Assembly (NCBI GenBank): GCA_028873815.1 | Contig: JAPPNN010000063.1 | Location: 62,001-126,000 of the forward strand | Length of the DNA stretch: 64,000 nt | Direction: 5' to 3' | From: Gemmatimonadota bacterium | Lineage (GTDB): Bacteria > Gemmatimonadota > Gemmatimonadetes > Longimicrobiales > Gaopeijiaceae | Part shown: piece after piece, positions 1-8,222 of the stretch | Numbering within the stretch: position 1 is the first letter of the stretch | How the letters are laid out: each line of letters starts with the position of its first letter | The notes under the pieces: generated by a model | The model's input: the letters and a program-made list of their open reading frames with translations, nothing else | What the model was told of the DNA's origin: nothing | Database searches by the model: none | Program-made: the position numbers and the translations under genes

Positions 1-2
1 GC

Positions 3-401
3 GCCCTGCCGTCGCCGACCTTCAACATCGTGTTCCGGTATCCGGCCTCCGGGCGGCGACAGAGCGGGTCGCCGCGAAGAGATCGCCGGCGGGTGCGTGG
101 ACGGCGGCGGGTGGGCGGGCGCGGAGCCGGCAACGGGGCGGCCGTCGTGCACGCCGACCTCTTCCGCATCGCCTCGGTGCAGGAGTTGGCCGCGATCGGA
201 TGGGAGGACATGGTGGCCGACCGCAGGGCCATCGTTCTGGTGGAGTGGTGCCGGCGGGCCGGAGACGAACTGCCGCAGGACCGGTGGGAAGTCACACTCG
301 ACTTCGTCGACGACGATGCGCGGCGCGCGGTGCGGGTCGAGCGCGTGGGAGAGCCTTCCCCCCTTCCGGGCTTCCGCGTGGCCCGCGAGGCGTTGGAATA
401 G
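3..401 (+). CDS. tsaE: TsaE, tRNA t6A synthesis ATPase (5' truncated)
   Basis: This is the C-terminal part of TsaE, the P-loop ATPase that works with TsaB and TsaD to put the threonylcarbamoyl group on A37 of ANN-decoding tRNAs. The gene enters from the left edge, so the Walker A region is missing. In the visible frame, SPTF followed by NIVFRY (fragment residues 4-13) matches the TsaE switch segment, HADLFRI (about 50-56) matches the HxDxYR motif, and VEW (about 80-82) is the conserved strand. A GTG at 30 could look like a start, but the SPTF motif lies upstream of it, so it is internal. Between the two motifs sits an unusual arginine-rich stretch of about 29 residues. The next gene is tsaB, a very common pairing, which supports the call. 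Confidence 0.85.
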   Translation, partial: ALPSPTFNIVFRYPASGRRQSGSPRRDRRRVRGRRRVGGRGAGNGAAVVHADLFRIASVQELAAIGWEDMVADRRAIVLVEWCRRAGDELPQDRWEVTLDFVDDDARRAVRVERVGEPSPLPGFRVAREALE

Positions 402-430
402 CGCTCGGCTTTGTCCACGGAGTGCCAGGT

Positions 431-1228
431 ATGCGGGTGACCAAACGTGCACCGGATGGTCCCGTCGTGGCGATCGAGACCTCGGGCAGGTTGGGATCGG
501 TCGCGGTGGCGATGGGCGGGATCGTTGCGGCACGCCGCTTTCTGACCGGGCGCGCGGGACACGCGTCGGGTCTGGTTCCGGCAGTGCAGGAGGTGCTCGA
601 GGAGGCCGGGTCCGGTCTGGCACAGGTCGCGGGCGTCGTGGCCGGGGCCGGGCCGGGTTCCTTCACGGGGGTCCGGATCGCGGCGGCCGCGGCAAAGGGG
701 CTCGCGTCGGGTCTGGGCGTGCCCCTCTACGCGACCTCCAGCCTGCGCGCGGCGTCGTTCGCGTTGGAGGCCTTCGAGGATGACCCTCGGGAACTCGTGG
801 ATGCGGTCGCGGAGGCGGGGCCTGGAACGGATGCCGATTGGGACGGCGCGGCCATCGCCGGGAGAGGCCATGAACGGGCCGAGGGAGCGTGCCGTGAACG
901 GGAGGTGCGTTACGTGCTCTTCGACGCTCGGAACGGTCGCGTGTACGGCGCCTGCTACGACGTGGGGGCGACTGGACCGGCCGAGGTGACGGCACCGCAT
1001 GGCGGCACGATCCTGGAGGTGCTCAACGGACGGCCTCCCGAGGGGACGCGCTTCGTGGGGGATGGCGCGGCGGCCCATGCGGCGCTGATTCACGCCGCCG
1101 GGTACGAAACACGGCCGGCCCCGGCCGGGGTTGCCATCGCCGACGCCGTGGTGAAGTGCTGCCGCTGGGAGCCGGTCGATATCGCCGATTGGCAGCCCGA
1201 CTACATGAGGGAATGGAGACCCGGATGA
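431..1228 (+). CDS. tsaB: TsaB, tRNA t6A synthesis scaffold protein
   Basis: TsaB is the inactive ASKHA-fold paralogue of TsaD. It dimerises with TsaD and recruits TsaE during t6A37 formation on tRNA. The 265-residue product carries the family signatures AIETSG (14-19) and GPGSFTGVRIA (74-84). The length is somewhat above the usual 220-240 because of an acidic, Gly/Ala-rich insert around residues 120-155. The ATG at 431 is chosen because the family N-terminus (VVAIETS) begins ten residues later; the frame is open further upstream, but that part overlaps tsaE. The stop overlaps the rimI start by four bases (ATGA), which indicates translational coupling. The tsaE-tsaB-rimI order is widespread in bacteria. 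Confidence 0.9.
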   Translation: MRVTKRAPDGPVVAIETSGRLGSVAVAMGGIVAARRFLTGRAGHASGLVPAVQEVLEEAGSGLAQVAGVVAGAGPGSFTGVRIAAAAAKGLASGLGVPLYATSSLRAASFALEAFEDDPRELVDAVAEAGPGTDADWDGAAIAGRGHERAEGACREREVRYVLFDARNGRVYGACYDVGATGPAEVTAPHGGTILEVLNGRPPEGTRFVGDGAAAHAALIHAAGYETRPAPAGVAIADAVVKCCRWEPVDIADWQPDYMREWRPG

Positions 1229-1683
1229 CGGCGCGGGTCTCCGTGCGGCGGGCCATTCGTTCGGATCTGGCTGCCATCCGCAAGATCGAGGAGACGTCCT
1301 TCTCACGTCCCTGGAAGAGCGAGACCTTCGATGAGCTGCTCGGAGCGCCCGGGATGGAAGTGCTCGTCGCGGTTGCGGGGGCGGAGGTGGCGGGCTATGC
1401 CGTGCTGATCGTCCGTGAACGGGAGGCCGAACTGGCCAACCTTGCCGTGAGCGGCCCCCACCGCGGCGAGGGGATCGGTCAGGCTCTGGTGGCGCGTGCG
1501 ATCGAAGTCTGCGGTGGGCACGGAGCATGCAGGATGCTGCTGGCGGTGCGGGCGTCCAACGGCGCGGCGATCCGTCTGTACCAGCGCTACGGGTTCAGGA
1601 CAATCGGCAGCCACGGCTCCTATTACGAGGATCCCTCGGAAGACGCTTGCATCATGCTGCTCACACTGCCGGAGGAATGCTGA
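1225..1683 (+). CDS. rimI: RimI-type ribosomal protein S18 alanine N-acetyltransferase
   Basis: This is a GNAT-fold acetyltransferase of 152 residues, the normal size for RimI, which acetylates the N-terminal alanine of ribosomal protein S18. The acetyl-CoA binding loop RGEGIG (80-85) fits the R/Q-x-x-G-x-G/A motif. The segment NGAAIRLYQRYGF (112-124) is the typical C-terminal GNAT motif, and SFSRPW (25-30) matches the RimI substrate loop. The start at 1225 overlaps the tsaB stop as ATGA; an in-frame ATG at 1213 would add four residues. Its position directly after tsaB is the classic context of rimI. The S18 substrate is inferred from the family, not visible here. Confidence 0.88.
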   Translation: MTARVSVRRAIRSDLAAIRKIEETSFSRPWKSETFDELLGAPGMEVLVAVAGAEVAGYAVLIVREREAELANLAVSGPHRGEGIGQALVARAIEVCGGHGACRMLLAVRASNGAAIRLYQRYGFRTIGSHGSYYEDPSEDACIMLLTLPEEC

Positions 1684-1739
1684 CGGGGGTTCTCGTTTCG
1701 CGGTGAGCGGCTAACTTTCGACGCAGGTACTGCAACCGA

Positions 1740-2720
1740 ATGGAGACGATGCCCGAGGACGGCCGAAAGGTCCTGGTCACCGGCGGGGCCGGTTTCATCG
1801 GGAGTCATGTCGCCGACGCCCATCTCGAGCGGGGCGATCGGGTCTGGATCGTCGACGATCTTTCTTCCGGCCGGCTGGATAACGTGCCGTCGGGAGCCGA
1901 GTTCCACCGGATGGACATCGCGGACCCCGAAGTGCGCGACCTGATTCGCGATGTCGGGTTCGATCTCGTCAATCACCACGCCGCCCAGATCGACGTGCGC
2001 CGCTCCGTGACCGATCCGCTCCTCGACGCGAGGATCAATATTCTCGGCCTGGTGAACATTGTGGAGGCCGCGCGACGGGCCGGGACGCGGCGCGTCGTGT
2101 TCGTTTCGAGCGGGGGCGTGGTCTACGGCGAGCCGGAGGCGCTTCCGACGCCGGAGCACGCACCCAAATCGCCGCTCTCCCCCTACGGGATCTCCAAACT
2201 GGCCGGGGAGTACTACCTCAACTACTACCGGGAGGTCCACGGGATAAGCTACGTGGCGCTCCGCTACGGCAACGTCTACGGCCCTCGGCAGGATCCGCAT
2301 GGTGAGGCCGGGGTCGTGGCCATCTTTGCGAACCGCATTCTGGGAGGAGAACCCCTGGGCATCCACGGTGACGGAGAACAGACAAGGGACTACGTCTACG
2401 TAGGGGACGTGGCGCACGCCAACCTGGCGGCGGCCGACATGCCTCTGCCGGCGACGGGCGGCATCGACGCAAGGGCCTTCAACATCGCCACGGGTGTCGG
2501 CACCAGCGTGAATGAACTCGCGCGGACGCTGGAGGAGGTCGCTGGCACGCGCACGGCAAGGGTGACCTGGGGTGCGCGGCCGGGTGAGCTCCGCCACAGC
2601 GCCCTTTCCATCGGCCGCATGACCCGCCGCGGCTGGACCCCGGCATTCAGCCTGCGCCAGGGACTGTCCGCAACCTTTGAGCACATCGAAGCCCAACGCG
2701 CGGTGGCACGCGTCGGATGA
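1740..2720 (+). CDS. NAD-dependent nucleotide-sugar epimerase/dehydratase (GalE-like SDR)
   Basis: This extended short-chain dehydrogenase of 326 residues probably acts on a nucleotide-activated sugar such as UDP-glucose or UDP-glucuronate. The NAD(P) motif GGAGFIG is at 15-21, the active-site serines at 123-124 (VSSGG), and the catalytic YxxxK at Y149-K153. The substrate-binding half contains LRYGNVYGPRQ and DYVYVGDVA, which are typical of UDP-glucose 4-epimerase relatives. A second in-frame ATG lies nine bases in. The stop overlaps the tolQ start (ATGA), so the gene is coupled to the Tol-Pal operon, perhaps supplying sugars for the cell surface. The exact substrate cannot be read from the sequence. 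Confidence 0.85.
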   Translation: METMPEDGRKVLVTGGAGFIGSHVADAHLERGDRVWIVDDLSSGRLDNVPSGAEFHRMDIADPEVRDLIRDVGFDLVNHHAAQIDVRRSVTDPLLDARINILGLVNIVEAARRAGTRRVVFVSSGGVVYGEPEALPTPEHAPKSPLSPYGISKLAGEYYLNYYREVHGISYVALRYGNVYGPRQDPHGEAGVVAIFANRILGGEPLGIHGDGEQTRDYVYVGDVAHANLAAADMPLPATGGIDARAFNIATGVGTSVNELARTLEEVAGTRTARVTWGARPGELRHSALSIGRMTRRGWTPAFSLRQGLSATFEHIEAQRAVARVG

Positions 2721-3427
2721 GCGCACCTCCTCAGGACCTCCGGACTCCGCAGACCATCGCGGACATGATCCTCGGGGCCAGTCTCCCGACCCACGTCGTA
2801 CTGGCCGTGCTGGCGCTCTTCTCGATCCTCTCCCTGTGGGTGATCCTCGCCAAGGTGCGCCGGTTCCGCACGGTCCGCCGCGAAGGCGACGAATTCCTCG
2901 CCCGCCTGGATCGCGTCAACGGTCTGGGTGAGGCCTCGGAGGCGGTGCTCACGTTGCCGGAGTCCCCCTACACCCGCCTCTTCCGCGCGGGCCTGAACTT
3001 CTTCGCGGAGCTGAACCCGGGTGGTCTTGGAGGTTCGACCCACGCCACCGGGCTATCCCTGACACAGCTCGAAGCGCTGCGCCTGGTCATGGACAAGGTG
3101 GAGGCGGAGGAGGTCGACGAGCTCGGCCACGGTCTCAACTGGCTGGCGATCATCGGGTCGGTTTCGCCGCTGCTGGGGCTGATGGGCACGGTCATCGGCA
3201 TTACGAACACCTTCCTGGGCATCACGGCCTCCGCGTCCACCAACATCAGCGCGGTGGCGCCCGGGGTGGCCGAGGCCCTGATCACGACCGTTGCGGGTCT
3301 GTCCGTCGCGATCCCGTCGGTAATCGCCTACAACCACTTCGCGTCGCGCCTCAACCTCGTCCTCGGCGAGCTGGAAGGGTTCGCCAGCGAGTTCATCGGG
3401 ACGCTGGCCAAGGAACGGCACGTATGA
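2717..3427 (+). CDS. tolQ: TolQ/ExbB-type proton channel protein
   Basis: TolQ forms the pentameric inner-membrane part of the proton-driven motor that energises TolA during outer-membrane constriction at division. The 236-residue protein has three predicted membrane segments (about 25-46, 141-167 and 182-206) with a large cytoplasmic loop between the first two, the normal TolQ/ExbB/MotA topology. The segment SPLLGLMGTVIGI (149-161) is the most conserved family signature. Start and stop both overlap their neighbours by four bases, so tolQ, tolR and tolA should be made in fixed ratio. I call TolQ rather than ExbB because tolB and pal follow. Confidence 0.93.
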   Translation: MSAPPQDLRTPQTIADMILGASLPTHVVLAVLALFSILSLWVILAKVRRFRTVRREGDEFLARLDRVNGLGEASEAVLTLPESPYTRLFRAGLNFFAELNPGGLGGSTHATGLSLTQLEALRLVMDKVEAEEVDELGHGLNWLAIIGSVSPLLGLMGTVIGITNTFLGITASASTNISAVAPGVAEALITTVAGLSVAIPSVIAYNHFASRLNLVLGELEGFASEFIGTLAKERHV

Positions 3428-3840
3428 AGAGGCGGAGAGGAGGCCGCGGCCGGCTGCCGGTTCGCTCGGAGATCAACGTAACGAGCCTGGTCGACGTGGC
3501 CTTCACCCTGCTGGTCATCTTCATCATCACGGCCCCGGTGCTGCAGGGCGGCATCGAGGTCAATGTGCCGGAGGGGCACGTGGATGTCGTCGAGGCGTCG
3601 GACGACATGGTCAGGGTCGTCGTAAGGGAAGACAACACGATCTTCGTCGGCGAGGCCCAGGTCGCGGAGGCCGATCTGTCGGAGGTCCTCGCGCAGATCA
3701 TCCAGGAGAACGGCGCGGACATGGTCTATCTCTGGGGTGACTCGCTGGCCGTTTACGGACGGGTCGCGGCGGCCATGAGTGCCGTGGTCCAGCAGGAGGG
3801 CGTGGGCCTGTCCATGATCCTTCGGGAGATCCGCCGGTGA
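3424..3840 (+). CDS. tolR: TolR/ExbD-type motor protein
   Basis: TolR is the peptidoglycan-binding partner of TolQ. The 138-residue product has a short basic cytoplasmic tail, one membrane segment (about 22-40) and a periplasmic domain. Within the segment, NVTSLVDVAF contains Asp24, which corresponds to the essential proton-path aspartate of TolR and ExbD. The length is typical. It overlaps tolQ by ATGA and tolA by GTGA. The context of tolA, tolB and pal makes the TolR assignment more likely than ExbD, although the two families are hard to separate by sequence alone. Confidence 0.92.
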   Translation: MKRRRGGRGRLPVRSEINVTSLVDVAFTLLVIFIITAPVLQGGIEVNVPEGHVDVVEASDDMVRVVVREDNTIFVGEAQVAEADLSEVLAQIIQENGADMVYLWGDSLAVYGRVAAAMSAVVQQEGVGLSMILREIRR

Positions 3841-4607
3841 TCGGGACTCGTTCGTCCACCGAGCGTGGTGAAGAGCCCGGGCGGGATGACAAGCCCGGAA
3901 AGGCTGAGCAGAAGGCACGCAAGAGGCTCGGAAAGAAGCCCCTGGGACTGTCCCTGTCGATCCATATGGCAATTTTTGTCATTCTGTTCTGGGTGATTCC
4001 GGCGCTGCAGCCAGAGCCCGTGTTCTACGAGGTCGTCGAGATCAACATGGTCGCCGCCGCCCCGGAGCCGGAGGACCAGCTCATCGTGGAGACCCCGGAC
4101 GACCCCGAGCCCCAGGAGGAGTCGCCGATGCCCGAGCCCGAACCGGAGCCGGAGCCCGAGCCGGACTCGCTGGAGACGCCGCCCGCCGAGGAGGAGCCCC
4201 CTCCCGAGACCGAAACGGTTTCGACCACGGCCCCGGAGCCGGAAGACGGCGATGACGAGGTTACGGCGCGGATCGAGGGGTTCCGGCGAGACTTCCCGGA
4301 GTACTACGAGCGCATTACCAACCACATCATACGTTGCTTCAGGCCACCGGACACGGGCCTCCGGGATGTCGTGGTACGCTTTCTCGTCCAGCGCGACGGA
4401 AGCACCACCGATATCGGCATCGTGTCTTCATCCGGGAGCTTCTCGTTCGATACGGCGGCGGAGGAAGCGATCGAGTGCGCGGGCCAACCGGGCCGGCTGG
4501 GGCCGTTGCCCGACGAGTACCTCTATCCGGTGCTTCCGATCAACTACACCATCAGTCCGAGAGAACACTTCATGTTGCTGCTACAGGAGTTGGGAGCTAC
4601 GGAATGA
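3837..4607 (+). CDS. tolA: TolA/TonB-like energy transducer
   Basis: This 256-residue protein sits where TolA belongs and would link the TolQR motor to TolB and Pal across the periplasm. It has a basic cytoplasmic tail, one membrane anchor (about 39-57), a proline- and glutamate-rich spacer (about 75-140, including a run of Pro-Glu pairs) and a C-terminal domain (about 150-240) resembling the TonB/TolA C-terminal fold. The spacer is short and Pro/Glu-rich like TonB, not the long alanine-rich helix of enterobacterial TolA. The start is GTG, chosen because it overlaps the tolR stop by four bases; the stop overlaps tolB in the same way. Confidence 0.85.
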   Translation: MIGTRSSTERGEEPGRDDKPGKAEQKARKRLGKKPLGLSLSIHMAIFVILFWVIPALQPEPVFYEVVEINMVAAAPEPEDQLIVETPDDPEPQEESPMPEPEPEPEPEPDSLETPPAEEEPPPETETVSTTAPEPEDGDDEVTARIEGFRRDFPEYYERITNHIIRCFRPPDTGLRDVVVRFLVQRDGSTTDIGIVSSSGSFSFDTAAEEAIECAGQPGRLGPLPDEYLYPVLPINYTISPREHFMLLLQELGATE

Positions 4608-6034
4608 CGACGCGCGGCCTACGCTGGCTGGCCCGCACGACGGTGCCGGCGGTCTCCCTCGCGGTGCTGGCTGCCGGGAGTGCGGCCCAGGAGGAGGAAG
4701 CGGCGATTCCCGGCGTCTCGCTGGGGTTCGTCTACGAAGGGGAACGCATACCGCCCATCGCCATCCGACCCTTCACCGGGGGTGGGCCGGCCTCGAACAT
4801 CGCCTCGATCATCGCGACGGACCTGGACTACAGCGACCGCTTTTACGTCAGGGACTCCTTGCCCGCCGGGGTCGACACCGAAGGCATTCAGTACAGCCTC
4901 TGGGACCAGTACGGGGTCGACTGGCTCCTGACCGGAAATATCGACAGCGAAGACGGAATCGCCTTTCTCGACGTCGAACTTCACGACATCGTCTTCAGCA
5001 GCATTCGCTCGCGTGCGCGATTCCCCATTCCGCCCCCCGGGCACGAAGGGTTCCGGCTCGCGGTCCACCAGGTCTCGGACGCGGTGGTCGAGTGGGTGCA
5101 CGGCGATCCCGGCATGGCCGCGAGTCGCATCGTCTTCTCGATGAGGCCCTTCGGGAATCCGGGCAGCAAGGAGCTGTACGTGGTCGATTCGGACGGCGAA
5201 GGGCTGCGGCGGGTGACCTGGGACGACGACCTGGCGGTCTCTCCGGCCTGGTCCCCCGACGGGACGCACATTGCCTATACCTCCTTCAAGTCCGGTCTGC
5301 CCAGGATCTACGAACTGAACCTGGCGGACGGGAGCGAGCGAACCGTCGAAGGCAGTTCGGGCGAACAGCAGTTCTCTCCTTCCTACCATCCCGATGGGGA
5401 CCGCATCGCCTTCTGGAGCCTCGAAGCGGGGGGCGCGAAGGGGATTTCGACCTACAACATCCGCGAAGGCTGCTGTCTGATCCGGCTCATGGGCGGATAC
5501 CACCAGAACATTCAGCCGTCCTACTCCCGCGACGGTAGCAAGCTGGCATTCCTCTCCAACCGTCTGGGTTCGCAAACGCCCCAGATCTACGTCATGCCGG
5601 GCGACGGGGGCGACGCCGAACTGCTGTCCCCCTACAGGTACGGGCAAGGTGGCTACTTCGCCGACCCGGACTGGTCGCCCACGGCGGACATGGTGGCGTT
5701 TGCCGGCGGCATTGTCGACCAGCGGGTATACAACCAGTACGACATCTTCGTCCGCGACATCGAGGCGCCCGACAACCGCATCGTGCGGCTCACCACCGAG
5801 GGCAACAACGAGGACCCCAGTTGGGCGCCCGACGGCAGACACCTCGTAGTCGCCGGGGTACGAAGCTACGGGTACGGGGTCTTCGTGGTCGATACCGCCA
5901 CCGGCCGCACCCGCCTGCTGGTCGCGGGCGTGCGGGCGGAGGACACCGACTGGTCGCCCCAGCTGTCCTGGCAGGGCGGTGGCGTGGAGACCGGTGGAGC
6001 GGGCTCCGGAGCCGAGCCGGGGGACTTCCGGTGA
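4604..6034 (+). CDS. tolB: TolB, periplasmic beta-propeller of Tol-Pal
   Basis: TolB is the periplasmic protein that shuttles between TolA and the lipoprotein Pal. The 476-residue product has a signal peptide (about 1-28, ending in GSAAQ), an N-terminal alpha/beta domain, and a C-terminal propeller built from repeats with the SPAWSPDGTHIAY type of signature (WD40-like PD40 repeats), seen several times after residue 170. The length is slightly above E. coli TolB (430). The ATG at 4604 overlaps the tolA stop and precedes the signal peptide. A gap of 128 bases containing a likely promoter separates it from pal. Confidence 0.93.
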   Translation: MTTRGLRWLARTTVPAVSLAVLAAGSAAQEEEAAIPGVSLGFVYEGERIPPIAIRPFTGGGPASNIASIIATDLDYSDRFYVRDSLPAGVDTEGIQYSLWDQYGVDWLLTGNIDSEDGIAFLDVELHDIVFSSIRSRARFPIPPPGHEGFRLAVHQVSDAVVEWVHGDPGMAASRIVFSMRPFGNPGSKELYVVDSDGEGLRRVTWDDDLAVSPAWSPDGTHIAYTSFKSGLPRIYELNLADGSERTVEGSSGEQQFSPSYHPDGDRIAFWSLEAGGAKGISTYNIREGCCLIRLMGGYHQNIQPSYSRDGSKLAFLSNRLGSQTPQIYVMPGDGGDAELLSPYRYGQGGYFADPDWSPTADMVAFAGGIVDQRVYNQYDIFVRDIEAPDNRIVRLTTEGNNEDPSWAPDGRHLVVAGVRSYGYGVFVVDTATGRTRLLVAGVRAEDTDWSPQLSWQGGGVETGGAGSGAEPGDFR

Positions 6035-6060
6035 ATGTCCGGTTCAGGCGCCGCGAACCC

Positions 6061-6089
6061 TTGCAAAATCCGAAGAAATCGCGTAAATA
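6061..6089 (+). promoter_or_regulatory. Putative sigma70-type promoter for pal
   Basis: In the gap between tolB and pal, TTGCAA (6061-6066) and TAAATA (6084-6089) are separated by 17 bases. The stretch is clearly more AT-rich than its surroundings. It would start transcription near 6096, about 67 bases before the pal start. It could let pal be made in excess over the motor proteins, as is common. The match is by eye only. Confidence 0.42.
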
Positions 6090-6162
6090 CATCGCGTGTA
6101 TACACCCCGACCCGGGACTGGCTTCACGCCGGAACACTTACCTCCACCACACGGGAGAAGGG

Positions 6163-6750
6163 ATGTCTAGATCACGGCTCATCCTCGCTGCCTGCGCCAC
6201 GATGCTCATTGCTGCCGGGTGTCGGCCGGACCCCCCGCCGCCGGATCCCGTTCCAACCGGTCCGACAGCCGAAGAACTCGAGCGGATGAGGCAGGATTCG
6301 ATCCGGGCGGCCGAGGAGGCTGCGAGGCGGGAACGGGAGCGAATGGAACAGGAAGCAGCGGCGGCACGGGAACGGGCCGCGGCGGCAGCGCGGCGCACCC
6401 TCATGGAGGTGGTCTACTTCGACTATGACGAAGCGACCATCCGGCCGGACACCGAGGAAAGGCTCCGCGCCAAGCTCGACATCCTGCGGGACACCCCCGG
6501 CGTTCGCTTGCGCATGGAGGGTCACGCTGACGAGCGTGGCACCTCGGAATACAACTTTGCGCTTGGGAACGATCGCGCCGAGTCGGTGATACGATTCCTG
6601 ACCGGCTTCGGGCTCGACATGGGCCGCTTTTCGTCGGTTTCGTACGGCGAGGAACGACCGGTGGCGCAGGGATCCACGGAGGACGCGTGGGCCCAGAACC
6701 GCAGAGTCGAATTCGTGATCACCGCCGGCGGCAACGACCTCGGACGGTAG
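6163..6750 (+). CDS. pal: Pal, peptidoglycan-associated lipoprotein
   Basis: Pal is the outer-membrane lipoprotein that binds peptidoglycan and TolB. The 195-residue product has a lipobox LIAAGC with the lipidated Cys20. A proline-rich stretch and a charged helical segment (about 36-78, rich in Glu, Arg and Ala) follow, and then an OmpA-like domain (about 78-188) with VYFDYDEATI, EGHADERGTSEYN and NRRVEF, the residues that hold diaminopimelate. The start at 6163 is preceded by a good ribosome binding site (GGGAGAAGGG). The charged linker is longer than in E. coli Pal. Confidence 0.95.
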   Translation: MSRSRLILAACATMLIAAGCRPDPPPPDPVPTGPTAEELERMRQDSIRAAEEAARRERERMEQEAAAARERAAAAARRTLMEVVYFDYDEATIRPDTEERLRAKLDILRDTPGVRLRMEGHADERGTSEYNFALGNDRAESVIRFLTGFGLDMGRFSSVSYGEERPVAQGSTEDAWAQNRRVEFVITAGGNDLGR

Positions 6751-6850
6751 AGCGGCGTTGCCTGGGCCGCCGGGACGACGCACTGACAGCCGTGCCGGTG
6801 GTTGCAAGGACATCTGGCTTGCCCGGGCGTCGGCGGGCGCCGGGACGGGA

Positions 6851-7684
6851 ATGACCAGGCGAGGACTAGTGTCGCGCAAAACCAAGGTTGCGAGATGGGC
6901 TGGCATCGCGGTGCTGGCATCATCGCTGGCCGCGTGCGCGACCAAGTCGGACTTCCGCAATCTCGAGTCCGAGGTCCGTACCCTGGCCGCGCGGCAGGAC
7001 ACGGCCACTCTGGCGCTGCGAAGAGTCGAGCGCGTGAACCGCGCCGTGCTCGACTCCGTGGGGGCGCTGTCGCAGTCGGTTTTCGAATTCAGGGGTGACG
7101 TCAGCAATCGGCTGCTCGCGATCCAGGACCAGCTGCTGCTCCTCGGGGAACTCGTGGGCCAGAGCCAGCGAAGCCTGGCCAACATGCGGGAGGAGCTCAT
7201 CGCGCAGCGGGAGCAGCTCGAAGAGCGTTTGCGGGCGCGGGGGGCGCCGGGAGACACGCTCGAGGTGGTCGGCGGGGAGGTCGGCGACCAGGACGTCGTG
7301 GGTGGCGGCGACGCCGACGACGAGGCGTTCGCTTCCGTGCTGCAGGCGCTCGATCGCGGGAACCTCACTACGGCGCGCCGGCGCTTCGAGCAATTCATCT
7401 CGATGTACCCCAACAGCGAGTTGGCGGCATCCGCCCACTTGCACCTCGGGGAGTTGCTTAGCGGCGAGGAACGCCTGGAGGAGGCCGTGGCGACCTATCT
7501 CGAAGTGCCAAGGCTCTTTCCCACCGCCGAAGAGGTTCCCGACGCGCTATACCGCGCCGGGGTGCTTAGCATCGAGTTGAACGACTTCGAGCAGGCTCGC
7601 GAGTTGCTGGAGCGCCTGGTCAACACCTATCCGGGTCACCGCTTCGTCGAACAGGCGCGGGAGCGGCTCCAGGGCATTCCCTGA
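6851..7684 (+). CDS. cpoB: CpoB/YbgF-like TPR lipoprotein of the Tol-Pal cluster
   Basis: CpoB coordinates peptidoglycan synthesis with outer-membrane constriction through contacts with TolA and PBP1B. Here the 277-residue product starts at the ATG at 6851, which places a lipobox (SSLAAC, Cys29) right after a hydrophobic stretch. The canonical CpoB is a soluble periplasmic protein, so lipidation is a difference. An N-terminal coiled-coil region (about 31-125) precedes a linker rich in Gly and Asp and then tetratricopeptide repeats (about 155-275) with the spacing of the CpoB family. The frame is open 31 codons further upstream, but those codons do not look like a signal peptide. Confidence 0.83.
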   Translation: MTRRGLVSRKTKVARWAGIAVLASSLAACATKSDFRNLESEVRTLAARQDTATLALRRVERVNRAVLDSVGALSQSVFEFRGDVSNRLLAIQDQLLLLGELVGQSQRSLANMREELIAQREQLEERLRARGAPGDTLEVVGGEVGDQDVVGGGDADDEAFASVLQALDRGNLTTARRRFEQFISMYPNSELAASAHLHLGELLSGEERLEEAVATYLEVPRLFPTAEEVPDALYRAGVLSIELNDFEQARELLERLVNTYPGHRFVEQARERLQGIP

Positions 7685-7694
7685 CGGGACACCG

Positions 7695-8222
7695 ATGATC
7701 TGCCCGGCCTGTGAATCCGGGTCCAGCAAGGTCGTCGACACGCGGGCGGCCAAGGGTGGCCGGGCGATCCGCCGGCGCCGCGAGTGTCTCGGTTGCGGGC
7801 AGCGGTTCACGACCTACGAGCGTGTGGAAGAGCGGGCGGTGCGCGTGGTCAAGAGCGACGGCAGCGCCGAGGACTTCCAGCGCGAGAAGCTGGAGGCGGG
7901 GATCGTCACGGCGTGCGCCAAGCGGCCGGTGTCACCGGCGGAGATCGAGGCCCTCGTGGACCGCGTCGAAGACAACGTATCCGGGTCGGCCCGCGTCGAA
8001 ATATCGTCGCGTGCGATCGGGGAGCAGGTCATGGAGGGGTTGAAGCCGCTCGACCGTGTTGCGTACGTGCGATATGCGTCCGTGTATCGGAACTTTCAGC
8101 ACATCGACGAATTCCAGGAAGTCGTGGACGAACTCACCGTGAGAGAACAGCACGAGAACCGGCGGCGCTTCCAGGGTGAACTGCCGCTCGCGGGTGGCGA
8201 TGACATGGGAGACGTGCAATGA
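7695..8222 (+). CDS. nrdR: NrdR, ribonucleotide reductase repressor
   Basis: NrdR is the ATP/dATP-sensing repressor of ribonucleotide reductase genes. The 175-residue product has the zinc ribbon with Cys3, Cys6, Cys31 and Cys34, including the CPACES and RRRRECLGCGQRFTTYE signatures, followed by an ATP-cone domain (about 49-139). A polar C-terminal tail of about 25 residues extends beyond the usual 150. The start follows the cpoB stop by ten bases and the stop overlaps tatC by ATGA. No ribonucleotide reductase gene lies in the window, so its targets are elsewhere. Confidence 0.95.
   Translation: MICPACESGSSKVVDTRAAKGGRAIRRRRECLGCGQRFTTYERVEERAVRVVKSDGSAEDFQREKLEAGIVTACAKRPVSPAEIEALVDRVEDNVSGSARVEISSRAIGEQVMEGLKPLDRVAYVRYASVYRNFQHIDEFQEVVDELTVREQHENRRRFQGELPLAGGDDMGDVQ

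Noticed and set aside
4130..4190. Short CCGGAG-type repeats in tolA as a DNA minisatellite
   Set aside because: The repeats code for the Pro-Glu spacer of a TonB/TolA-like protein and are imperfect at the DNA level, so protein function explains them.
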